A stretch of DNA of 64,000 nt from an uncultured Clostridia bacterium (GTDB lineage Bacteria > Bacillota > Clostridia > Christensenellales > Borkfalkiaceae), in contig CALVIN010000004.1 in NCBI GenBank assembly GCA_944330115.1, forward strand, positions 1 through 64,000. The letters run 5' to 3'. Within the stretch, counting starts at the first letter, position 1; the number at the start of each line of letters is the position of its first letter. Below the pieces are notes generated by a model, which saw only the letters and a list, made by a program, of their open reading frames with translations, was not told the DNA's origin and searched no databases. A program made the position numbers and the translations under genes. Below, piece by piece: positions 44,529-53,220 of this stretch.

Positions 44529-45548
44529 TCAGCCCGCGCCGAGCAGGGGCTGATCGTATTTGAACAGCACTTCGTTTATCTCGAATATGTCATACTTCTT
44601 GTTTATAATAAAAAATTCCACGATGACGTCGAATATCCTGCTGTGCGAAAGGGTATAGCCCGCCCTTTTAAGCAGGTCGTCGGTCTCCTGCAGATTGAGT
44701 TCCAGCGCAATTGCCAGCGCCAATATGGTACGTTTGCCGGGCGTATATCCCTTTCCCGTGCGTATCTTTGAAAAGAGCTTCCTGTCGATATTGGCCCGCT
44801 TATATACCTCGGCGTCAGTCTTTCCGCGGGCGTCGATAAGTTTTAAAAGCGTGGTATTGAACGGCTCGTCGAGCTCGCCTAAAACGTCGTCAAGCGCCTT
44901 TGCGTCGGCCGCGGCGGGGGCGCCCTTTGCGGGAGGTATGGCGGCAGAGTGGGAGGGGATGCTCTGCACTATTGTATTTAGGCTTTCGATTGTGCTGCGG
45001 CGGAATATATGCGAGGATATATAATTTTTGTCAATATAACTTGTCACCGCGCCCAACAATTCTTTGTTCACTTCAAAGGAGCGGCGGTCGAATATTGCCA
45101 GATACACATCCATGTCGCACGTGTCGAGGAAATCTCTTATGGCGGATACGGCTACTTTAAGCGCCTCGTCTTTTGGGTAGCCGTATATGCCCGAGGATAT
45201 CAAAGGAAAGGCTATGCTGCCGCATCCGTTTTTATGCGCAAGCTCCAGCGAACTGATGTATGCCGAGCGCAGCAGCCGTTCGGCGTCGCTTTTGCTCCAA
45301 TTGCCGTATATGGGGCCGGCCGCGTGTATCACAAACTTTGCCGCAAGCGCAAAGCCGGGCGTAATGGCCGCGCCGCCCGTGCGTATGGGCGCGAGCTTAT
45401 TGCAAGCCTCCTGCAGTTTTTTGGCGCCTGCCGCCCTGAAAATGGCGCCGCAAACGCCGCCGCCCATGATAAGAGCGGTGTTGGCCGCGTTTACGATCGC
45501 GTCGGTATCCATTTTGGTTATGTCTTGCCGCACTATTGTAAATGGCAT
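44529..45548 (-). CDS. Macro-domain protein with C-terminal HTH-like region
   Basis: 340 residues from the ATG at 45548 (GGGAGG, 7-nt spacing). Residues 1 to about 175 form a macro domain: D-A-I-V-N-A-A-N, G-G-G-V-C-G-A-I, and S-S-G-I-Y-G-Y-P-K-D, the loops that hold ADP-ribose. Residues about 235-300 look like an Xre-like helix-turn-helix (T-D-A-E-V-Y-K-R-A-N-I-D-R-K-L-F-S-K-I). There is no membrane segment. It could hydrolyse ADP-ribose esters or act as an ADP-ribose-responsive regulator, which is notable given the nearby TIR domains whose products are ADP-ribose derivatives (inference). Confidence 0.85.
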   Translation of the reverse strand: MPFTIVRQDITKMDTDAIVNAANTALIMGGGVCGAIFRAAGAKKLQEACNKLAPIRTGGAAITPGFALAAKFVIHAAGPIYGNWSKSDAERLLRSAYISSLELAHKNGCGSIAFPLISSGIYGYPKDEALKVAVSAIRDFLDTCDMDVYLAIFDRRSFEVNKELLGAVTSYIDKNYISSHIFRRSTIESLNTIVQSIPSHSAAIPPAKGAPAAADAKALDDVLGELDEPFNTTLLKLIDARGKTDAEVYKRANIDRKLFSKIRTGKGYTPGKRTILALAIALELNLQETDDLLKRAGYTLSHSRIFDVIVEFFIINKKYDIFEINEVLFKYDQPLLGAG

Positions 45549-45992
45549 AAGTTTACCTCCCGCACATGAAATATATCGCGCATGTATCATTATATATCAT
45601 TTCTGCCGCAATTTCAAGGCCGCATTTTATGTTGCGGCGCGCAATATGCGTTATACGGCGGCTTTTGAGGTCGGTTTTTTGAGCCTGTATGCAAAAGTTG
45701 CGGGCTGGTAATATAAAAAATTCTTATATTTTTTCGTGAAGTTTGTGTGACAATTTATCGTGATAAATTGTTGCCAAATAAAACATCGTGTGATAGAATA
45801 ACAATGTGTAGATAAAAGATTTTGTCGGCTTATGTCGGCTTAACACACAAAGATCTCTTCACTAAAATTATTCAGGCCGGAAAATTTGCATAGCTTATAT
45901 AACGATCAGCATTTTTTAACGTTGGCCTGAATTTTTTTATAGCACTGCCAAAAATATCTTTTCAAATAGTGTAAAGAAAGGAGGAACATTAA
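45549..45992. other. Divergent intergenic region with operator and promoter
   Basis: About 445 bases between the macro-domain gene and the large surface protein, holding the palindrome and promoter at 45750-45799. The leader of the surface gene is about 190 nt; no small ORF or strong hairpin was seen in it. Confidence 0.6.
45750..45799 (+). promoter_or_regulatory. Promoter with a perfect palindromic operator
   Basis: ACAATTTATC (45750-45759) and GATAAATTGT (45762-45771) form a perfect 10-bp inverted repeat with a 2-bp centre, abutting TTGCCA (45771-45776), then a 17-bp spacer and TAGAAT (45794-45799). It looks like a dimeric repressor or activator site controlling the surface protein. Confidence 0.75.
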
Positions 45993-48900
45993 ATGAAGGC
46001 AAAGACCAAAAGATATCTTTTGATCGTAGCGGGCTTTATCTGTGCGCTTTCGCTCTTTCTCGGCATTGGATTGTGGCAAAGCGAAGCACCTGTGCTCAGC
46101 GCAGACGCAGAGAGATATAATGTCACTTCTACAGTAAGTGCGATATCTTCCGGCGTAAAAGAGACCAAGTACATCACAAACGACTTGCCCAGCAATACTG
46201 ATCAGGTCGTCACATATGCCATAGAAGTCGATCTTAGACAAAATACTCTTATTGCCGGCTACAAAGGTTATGATACCAGCGGCACATGGGGTATGGATAC
46301 TGTGCGTAACCATGTTACGGCGGCTGAGCGAGCTCGCGATGTGAAAATTGTTGCAGCGGTAAATGGCGACTTCTTCAATATGGCCACGGGCGAACCTACC
46401 GGTGCGCTTGTTATGAACGGCAAAGAAGTGCATGCTTCGGGCAACAGAATTTATTTCGCTATATTGGAAGATAATACGGCTGTCATTCGTACCGGCGAGC
46501 TTCAAGGCGATGAAAAGGAGGCTATCGGCGCGGCGAGTATGCTCGTCGAAAACGGCGAAGTTGTGCCCAGTTCCTCCGATACAGTAAAGCAGCCCCGTAC
46601 GGCGGTAGGCATAAAGGCAGACGGCACGGTGGTTTTAATGGTGGCAGACGGCCGTCAGTCGCCTTATTCGAGCGGTTATTCACTCTATGATCTTGCTTGC
46701 AAGATGAAGGAAGCAGGGTGTGTGGTCGCCGCTAACCTCGACGGCGGCGGTTCGACTACATATCTTGCAAAATATGCAGGCACGGACGAGCTTACACTTG
46801 CCAACAGTCCATCCGATGGTCAGGAACGCTCGGTTTCCTCCTCGCTTCTCGTGGTTTCAAATGCCGAGCCCACGGGTGTGTTTGCTTCGGCAGAGATTTC
46901 TCCCAATAACCTCGTTTATACTCCGGGTTCCATTATCGAATTCTCGGCAATAGGCGCTGATACGGCGGGTTTCCCTGCAGAAGTGCCTGACGAGGCTTAT
47001 TGGCGCGTAAGCGAAGAAGATGCGATATACGGCGAAATGACCACCCTCGAGGGTGGTAACGGTGAGTTTGTAAGCAATGAGACAACTATCCCGGCAGAGG
47101 GAACTCAGGTAACTGTAGAGCTGGTATACCAGAATAATGTTGTGGGTTCTGCTACGGTAGAGCTGCGCAATCCCGATACACTCTCATTCTCATCTTCGGC
47201 AGTAACGCTTGCATTCGGCCAACGTACCGACCTTGGTTTTACTGCAACATGGCAGCATCGTGAAGTTATCGTGCGTGAATCGGGCGACCTCGAGTGGACG
47301 ATAGGCGAGGGCTATGACAGCAGCGGCGAACCCACCGGTTACAAGGCGGGCGCAATGGACGGTAATACTTTCGTTGCTGACGAAGAGGCACTTGACACAA
47401 CTTCGCAAGTCACCGTAAAATCGGTTAAAGATCCCTCGATTTCTGCAAAGGTATCCGTTTCTGTAGGTCAGATTCCTACAGTAGTATGGGACTTCGAAGA
47501 TGTGTATGACGAAGCAACAGGAACAACTATACCGGCTGAAGAATACTATTCCACCACAAGTGAAGATTCTGATTTCTCGGTAGGTAACGCCGGACGCGGT
47601 GCTGTTGTAAGCACTCAGGTCGTAAGCAGCGAAGACGGGTATCCCGTGCGCATGGGTTCACATTCGCTGCGCGTTGACTACGACTTCACCAATATAACTG
47701 GTACCGACGGTGCTTATTTCGGTGAATCTAACGAAACGCTCGTTCCCGGCAAGCCTACCGCGGTTGGCGTATGGATGTATGTTCCCGAGGGGACACGCAA
47801 CCTTTGGTTACGTGCTTACGTTAACGGCTATAATTATAATGACGAGGGCGAGATCGCTTATATAGAGAATGAAGACGGCGAAATGGTCCTTGACCCCGCT
47901 TATAAAGTGACCGGCAGTTATGCCGTAATCAACTTTACTGCACAGTCGCAGACCGAGGCAGATGCACTCGGCATACCTTATTACGCCGATTATATTCCTG
48001 CCGGCTGGCACTATTTCGAAGCGCCTCTTGCAACTTACAGCACGACTGACGGTGTTACCACCACAACTCCGATTGCCGGTGACTTTTACACACTTTGGGC
48101 AGGTCAGGCGCTGCGTCTGATGGTTGTTCCCGGAATAGGATTGGGCGTTGATGAAAATAAAAAGGGTGACAAGAGCTATGTCTACTTCGACGACTTCCAG
48201 TTCGTATACGGCGCTCAAACCAATGACACTAACGCTCCCGAAATAACGCTTGCCTATATAGCAAATCCCCAGGGCGATATCGAGAATGCCGAACTTAAAG
48301 ACGGCTTGGTGATAAATTCGTCCAAGTTCCAGGTACACGCCCAGTACAAAGACTACACTAATCAGTTTGATACCGGCGTTATTCCTGAAAATATACATAT
48401 TTATATAGATGGCAACGAGCTTGAATATGGTTCGAGGACGGGTACTCAGGATGCCGAGGGCAACGCTACCCAAAATGAAGGAAATACCCAGTCGCTCGAC
48501 TATTTTGTGCCCAACGGTCAGCACGTTATCACCATAGAGGTGGGCGACTCGGCGCAGAACTATACAAGCAAGTCGTTCACTGTTACGGTAAACGGCAACA
48601 GTAACTTCGAAACGGTTTCTCTTGTTCCCGAGCAGGAGTCGGCACCCTTGCTCAACAGCGAGTATATGCTTGAGCTTGTGGCTACCGATATGAGCAAGGT
48701 AGATAACGTTACTTTCGATTTCTCGCTGCGCAGCGAATTTGAAATGGACGTTGTGCCCGTGGAAGGGTTTACTGTAAACAGTGTACTTACGAATGCGGTC
48801 AACAATACTTATACGATAACGGTAGAAAAGGATGAAAATGTCGCTGAGGTTGCCGAAGGAGAGGGTAGCATTGCAAAGATAGCAATAACTATACCTAAAG

Positions 48901-51900
48901 ATCATGCTTCGGGCATACCTCTCGTATATTCGGTAGACGCAAGTAAGGTAACATATATCGACGGTTTCCAGGAGCAGACCGAAGATGGTTTTGCGATAAT
49001 GAACAGCTTCTGCCTCGAAGCTACCGTAAGTGTTGAGGCATACTATGCTGTATCTACCGATATACTCGTAGTTGGCAATAACGATAAATATAACGCATAT
49101 ATCTATGTTACGCACGCAGGTCAGCCCGCTGCAGAGGTAACGCTCTATATCGACGGGACTTCTGTAGGCGCAACCGATGAGAACGGTAAACTTAAATTGC
49201 CGGACAGCTATCTTGAAAGCGCCGCTGTAATGCAGGTAAAGGCAGAGGATGCCTCCGGTAATGTATCATTTGCGACCACAGCGTTTACCCGCGTTGCTGC
49301 AGGTGATAGCATAGGGCCGATGTTTGTATCTTCAAAGGCTAACGAGGATTCTCAGACTCAGCAGCATATAAGTTGGTTGGCCAACCCTATCACTTCCGAA
49401 AATAAGGCCATAGTGCGCTACATGACTGCAGCAGATTATGAGGCCAACGGCAACTCTTTTGAAAGCGGTTATACGGAGTTTGAGGGCGTAAGCGAACTGC
49501 TCGCTATGGGTGAAACAGCCACCGCAACCGAGAATCATGCTGTGCTTGTAAATTCCGCCGAGATAACCGGCCTCAAGCGCAATACCGAGTATGTTTATAT
49601 AGTTGGCGACGGTACAAATTGGTCGGAAGTTCACTATTTCTCGACAACTATAGATGGTGAAAATACAAACTTCTTTGTTATCGGCGATACCCAGGCTGAA
49701 AATGCGGCAAATGTTGAAACTATAGCTGAATTTATAGGTTCTTCCGGAATAGACTACAGCTTTGGCATTCAGACGGGCGACTTTGTCGATAGCGCGAACT
49801 CCTACGCACAGTGGGCCGAGATACTTAACGTATTCTCCTCCAACTTCAGTAATGTCGATATGGTGCAGGTGCTTGGTAACCATGAGTATGCCGGCGATTT
49901 AAGCGGCAATATCGCAAGCACTATAAATATGTTGCCAAATGCAGCATACTATTCAGTAACTTATGGCAACACATATGTAGCTGTTATTAACTACTGTGAT
50001 GCTGCCGGCCTTCAGGATGCTATTGATTGGCTTATTGAAGACGCACAGAACAGCAATGCTATCTGGAAAGTGCTTACACTTCATCAGCCGCCTTATTATA
50101 CCAACCCTACAGGTGGTAGCGATTTCGTAAATCAGCTTCTTCCTCCGGCTGTAGATGAGGCTGGTATAGATGTAGTATTCTCTGGTCATGACCATGCATA
50201 TGCCCGTACTCTTCCTATGACTGGCGGACAGGTCGATGAGCAGAACGGTGCGGTTTATTTCATTTGCGGCTCTACCGGTGAGAAGTCATATGATGTGTAC
50301 CCCAGCGGCAGCTTCAACTTTGCTGTAGCAACAAATGATTATAATGCCGTATATATCTCCGTTGAGGCAACCGATACGGAAATGACTATTATTACATATA
50401 ATCTTGGCTCAGGCGGGCCTGAAATTTTTGATACATATATCATTCAGAGGAACAACTCATGCTCGCAGAACGGCCACAGCTATGTATATGAAGGCGAATA
50501 TATCTATTGCACGGCATGCGGCTATTGCATGACTGATATAAGTGATTTCTCAGGATTCATACAGAATACAGAAGGCCAAAATATGTTCTTCACGGCCGGC
50601 GTTCCTCAGACCGGCTGGACACCTCTCGGTACCGATTACTACTACTTCGATGAAGACGGCATAGGTGTAAACGGCGAGGTAACGCTCACCTCCGACTATG
50701 CGGGCCAGCAGGCGGGCGATATAACGTTCGTGTTTGAAAACGGCCTTAAAGTTGGCGGCCACACAGGCTGGTACGGCGAAAAGTACTATGATAATGGCAC
50801 ATTCGTCACCGGCTGGATAGACCTTGACGGCGACTATTACTACCTTGCCACCGGCAATGATGTGGGCAGAAATCCTGGCGTAAGCATAGGCGACAAGCTC
50901 AAGGGCGGCCGCCGCGCTGTATATACGCCTACAAGCCCCTACTTCACAATTTACTATATCTACTTTGATGCCGACGGCAAGTATATGCACGGCGACTTCC
51001 ACGAAAGGGGCGATAACGGCTCCGGTCAGTGGGCATATACCTACGTTCGCGTGCCTTCCGATCCCGACGGTGTTTGGGTAAACTATTGCTGGGACAGGTG
51101 GGTAGAAACTGAATACGGCATGTTCTACGTGCAGTATAATACCATTATTACCCGCGGCGAGGCCGTTATCGACGGCGTCAGGTACCGCTTTGCCGATGAA
51201 GGCACGGCAGATCCCCGCACATCGGGCAACGGCGTGCTGCTCGGCAGGTATTACGATGTAGAGTTCGTATCTCAGGGCACCACTATCTCCTCGTCAGAGA
51301 TGTTCGAGGGCGATAAGATAACCGCTCCCGCAGCTCCCGAGGCACCCGCAGGCAACAGCATAAAGAGCTATACCTTTGCAGGCTGGTATAACGGCGACGT
51401 TGCCTTTGCCGACGACGTCGTAACGCAGGATGTGACCTATACCGCAAAATTCGATGCGGTATACACCGAAAAGTATAACGAAATTGCAGGCGCTCTCGAA
51501 GTTCTCGAAACGGCGGAGGAGCTTGCAGATAAGCGTGCGGCCCTCTACGACGTGCAGGAGCTCTATAACGGGCTTACCGCCGAAGAGATAGCCGACTGCG
51601 AGGCCGAAGGGCTCAGCTTCGATACATACCGCGAGCTGCTCGGCGAACTCTATACGGTAACCTTCGTTGCCAACAACAGAGTGGTATTCACCGCTAACGT
51701 CCTCTCGGGCGAAACGGTAAATGCTCCCGCAACTCCCGCGGCTCCCGCAGGCAACAGCATAAAGAGCTATGTATTCGGCGGCTGGTTCAGCGGCAGCACG
51801 CAGTTCGTGTCGGGCGTTGTAACGCGCGGCGGTACCTATACGGCAAGGTTCGATACCGTATATACCTCAACATATAGCTCCGTTGCAGGCGCGCTCGCCG

Positions 51901-52586
51901 TGCTCAACAGGGCGCAGACTCCTTCCGCACAGCGCGAGGCTATCGAAGATCTCCAGCCTCTGTATGAAGCCCTCACCGAGCGTGAGCTGGCCGACTGCGA
52001 GGCCGAAGGGCTCGACTTCTCGCTCTACCGCGAACTTGTAGATGATTTCTGCACGGTCACCTTCGTTGTCGACGGTGAAAACGTGCTCACCGTAACCATA
52101 CTTCCCGGCGAAACGGTTGCCGCTCCCGCAGCTCCCGAAGTACCCGCAGGCAACAGCATAAAGAGCTACACCTTTGCAGGCTGGTTCAGCGGCGACACCG
52201 CTCACACTCCCGAACTTGCCATAACTGCCGGCATGACTTTCGAGGCTGTGTTCGACGCGGTATATACCGATAACTACACGCAGCTCTCCGAAGCACTTTC
52301 GGCTCTCGAAGGCGCCGAGGGCGGCACCCTTTCCGCAAGGTACGAGGCGCTCACCGCTGTTTACAATGCACGCGCAGCCATGACCGAAACCGAACTCGCC
52401 GATTCCGAGGCGGAGGGACTTTCGTTCGCACTGTATGATGAGATGCTCGCCGACTACAACTCCGTTGCAGACGGTGCAAAAGAGGATCTCGATACGGCTA
52501 CAGACGCAGCCGCAGCCATAATCGGCGCGGTGACCGCAGTGGCCGCAGCGGCTGCCGTGGCAGGCTTCTGCATCAAGAGGAGGTAA
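45993..52586 (+). CDS. Giant surface protein: NAGPA phosphodiester glycosidase plus metallophosphatase
   Basis: 2197 residues. N-terminal export/anchor helix (about 7-28). NAGPA domain (about 70-290) with N-G-D126-F-F-N, P-R-T-A-V-G-I and N-L-D250-G-G-G-S-T, which cleaves sugar-phosphodiesters. Then Ig-like and galactose-binding-like regions (about 300-870), a cohesin-like part (about 870-1010), a purple-acid-phosphatase type FnIII domain (about 1105-1220) and a calcineurin-like phosphoesterase (G1231-D, G-D-F-V-D, G1295-N-H-E, G1398-H-D-H). Glucan/choline-binding-like repeats (about 1510-1720), three InlB/Flg_new type repeats (A-G-W-Y/F) and a C-terminal helix ending K-R-R follow; there is no LPXTG. 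It plausibly removes phosphodiester-linked sugars and phosphate from surface polymers. AGGAGG precedes the ATG. Confidence 0.88.
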   Translation: MKAKTKRYLLIVAGFICALSLFLGIGLWQSEAPVLSADAERYNVTSTVSAISSGVKETKYITNDLPSNTDQVVTYAIEVDLRQNTLIAGYKGYDTSGTWGMDTVRNHVTAAERARDVKIVAAVNGDFFNMATGEPTGALVMNGKEVHASGNRIYFAILEDNTAVIRTGELQGDEKEAIGAASMLVENGEVVPSSSDTVKQPRTAVGIKADGTVVLMVADGRQSPYSSGYSLYDLACKMKEAGCVVAANLDGGGSTTYLAKYAGTDELTLANSPSDGQERSVSSSLLVVSNAEPTGVFASAEISPNNLVYTPGSIIEFSAIGADTAGFPAEVPDEAYWRVSEEDAIYGEMTTLEGGNGEFVSNETTIPAEGTQVTVELVYQNNVVGSATVELRNPDTLSFSSSAVTLAFGQRTDLGFTATWQHREVIVRESGDLEWTIGEGYDSSGEPTGYKAGAMDGNTFVADEEALDTTSQVTVKSVKDPSISAKVSVSVGQIPTVVWDFEDVYDEATGTTIPAEEYYSTTSEDSDFSVGNAGRGAVVSTQVVSSEDGYPVRMGSHSLRVDYDFTNITGTDGAYFGESNETLVPGKPTAVGVWMYVPEGTRNLWLRAYVNGYNYNDEGEIAYIENEDGEMVLDPAYKVTGSYAVINFTAQSQTEADALGIPYYADYIPAGWHYFEAPLATYSTTDGVTTTTPIAGDFYTLWAGQALRLMVVPGIGLGVDENKKGDKSYVYFDDFQFVYGAQTNDTNAPEITLAYIANPQGDIENAELKDGLVINSSKFQVHAQYKDYTNQFDTGVIPENIHIYIDGNELEYGSRTGTQDAEGNATQNEGNTQSLDYFVPNGQHVITIEVGDSAQNYTSKSFTVTVNGNSNFETVSLVPEQESAPLLNSEYMLELVATDMSKVDNVTFDFSLRSEFEMDVVPVEGFTVNSVLTNAVNNTYTITVEKDENVAEVAEGEGSIAKIAITIPKDHASGIPLVYSVDASKVTYIDGFQEQTEDGFAIMNSFCLEATVSVEAYYAVSTDILVVGNNDKYNAYIYVTHAGQPAAEVTLYIDGTSVGATDENGKLKLPDSYLESAAVMQVKAEDASGNVSFATTAFTRVAAGDSIGPMFVSSKANEDSQTQQHISWLANPITSENKAIVRYMTAADYEANGNSFESGYTEFEGVSELLAMGETATATENHAVLVNSAEITGLKRNTEYVYIVGDGTNWSEVHYFSTTIDGENTNFFVIGDTQAENAANVETIAEFIGSSGIDYSFGIQTGDFVDSANSYAQWAEILNVFSSNFSNVDMVQVLGNHEYAGDLSGNIASTINMLPNAAYYSVTYGNTYVAVINYCDAAGLQDAIDWLIEDAQNSNAIWKVLTLHQPPYYTNPTGGSDFVNQLLPPAVDEAGIDVVFSGHDHAYARTLPMTGGQVDEQNGAVYFICGSTGEKSYDVYPSGSFNFAVATNDYNAVYISVEATDTEMTIITYNLGSGGPEIFDTYIIQRNNSCSQNGHSYVYEGEYIYCTACGYCMTDISDFSGFIQNTEGQNMFFTAGVPQTGWTPLGTDYYYFDEDGIGVNGEVTLTSDYAGQQAGDITFVFENGLKVGGHTGWYGEKYYDNGTFVTGWIDLDGDYYYLATGNDVGRNPGVSIGDKLKGGRRAVYTPTSPYFTIYYIYFDADGKYMHGDFHERGDNGSGQWAYTYVRVPSDPDGVWVNYCWDRWVETEYGMFYVQYNTIITRGEAVIDGVRYRFADEGTADPRTSGNGVLLGRYYDVEFVSQGTTISSSEMFEGDKITAPAAPEAPAGNSIKSYTFAGWYNGDVAFADDVVTQDVTYTAKFDAVYTEKYNEIAGALEVLETAEELADKRAALYDVQELYNGLTAEEIADCEAEGLSFDTYRELLGELYTVTFVANNRVVFTANVLSGETVNAPATPAAPAGNSIKSYVFGGWFSGSTQFVSGVVTRGGTYTARFDTVYTSTYSSVAGALAVLNRAQTPSAQREAIEDLQPLYEALTERELADCEAEGLDFSLYRELVDDFCTVTFVVDGENVLTVTILPGETVAAPAAPEVPAGNSIKSYTFAGWFSGDTAHTPELAITAGMTFEAVFDAVYTDNYTQLSEALSALEGAEGGTLSARYEALTAVYNARAAMTETELADSEAEGLSFALYDEMLADYNSVADGAKEDLDTATDAAAAIIGAVTAVAAAAAVAGFCIKRR

Positions 52587-52592
52587 GATAAG

Positions 52593-53138
52593 ATGAAAAA
52601 GTATCTGATAATTTCGGCGGCTGCCGCATGTGTTCTGGCCTCTTCGGTGCTGTTTGCCGCATGCCAGCCTTCCGATTACGAAGTTATAAGCGACGCTGTT
52701 CAAAATGCAGGCAGCGCGTCGGAGATAGTTAAAACTATAACCGTTACAAACGACGGAGAAGAGGTGGCCTCCTTAAAGGAGGAATACACGCTCGATGGCG
52801 GTTCGTATACCGTAGTCACCACCGAGCGCACGCTCAACCCCATAGGCGCGGGCGAGCAGTTCTCCGAAAGCGTGACCACCGGCACCGTTTCGCAGGATGA
52901 AATAAGCATCGGCTCGCTGCCCGCAGAGAGCGCGCTTACCGATATCGCCTACACCGGCGATCTTACGATGACTGCCGAGGTCGCCGACCTCGGCGCCGTG
53001 GGGCTCACCGCCTCCGATGTTCAGGGCGATGTTACGGTGCGCTACGTGGTGGAAGAATCACAGTGCACAGAGATAACGATGCAGTATTCCACTACAAACG
53101 GAAATGATGTAAATGTGCTTATAACATTTGCCTATTGA
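52593..53138 (+). CDS. Small lipoprotein downstream of the surface protein
   Basis: 181 residues, signal peptide with lipobox F-A-A-C (Cys24). The mature part begins acidic, then repeats beta-strand-like Thr/Val-rich segments. It starts 6 bp after the giant protein's stop, so it is co-transcribed. No known domain recognised. Confidence 0.78.
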   Translation: MKKYLIISAAAACVLASSVLFAACQPSDYEVISDAVQNAGSASEIVKTITVTNDGEEVASLKEEYTLDGGSYTVVTTERTLNPIGAGEQFSESVTTGTVSQDEISIGSLPAESALTDIAYTGDLTMTAEVADLGAVGLTASDVQGDVTVRYVVEESQCTEITMQYSTTNGNDVNVLITFAY

Positions 53139-53153
53139 TCCTTTAAGCTACGG

Positions 53154-53182
53154 ACGGGCGCAGCACATGCTGCGCCCGTTTC
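53154..53182 (+). terminator. Terminator-like hairpin
   Basis: ACGGGCGCAGC (53154-53164) and GCTGCGCCCGT (53169-53179) around ACAT, followed by a short T-run (TTTCT). Confidence 0.65.
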
Positions 53183-53220
53183 TGCGGCTTTATTGTTTAT
53201 ATGAGAGGAAACAAGCATTT

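Noticed and set aside
36239-45548. TIR plus macro-domain genes considered as a Thoeris-type system
   Set aside because: The macro protein has no membrane segments and an HTH-like tail instead, and the genes are neither adjacent nor in one operon.
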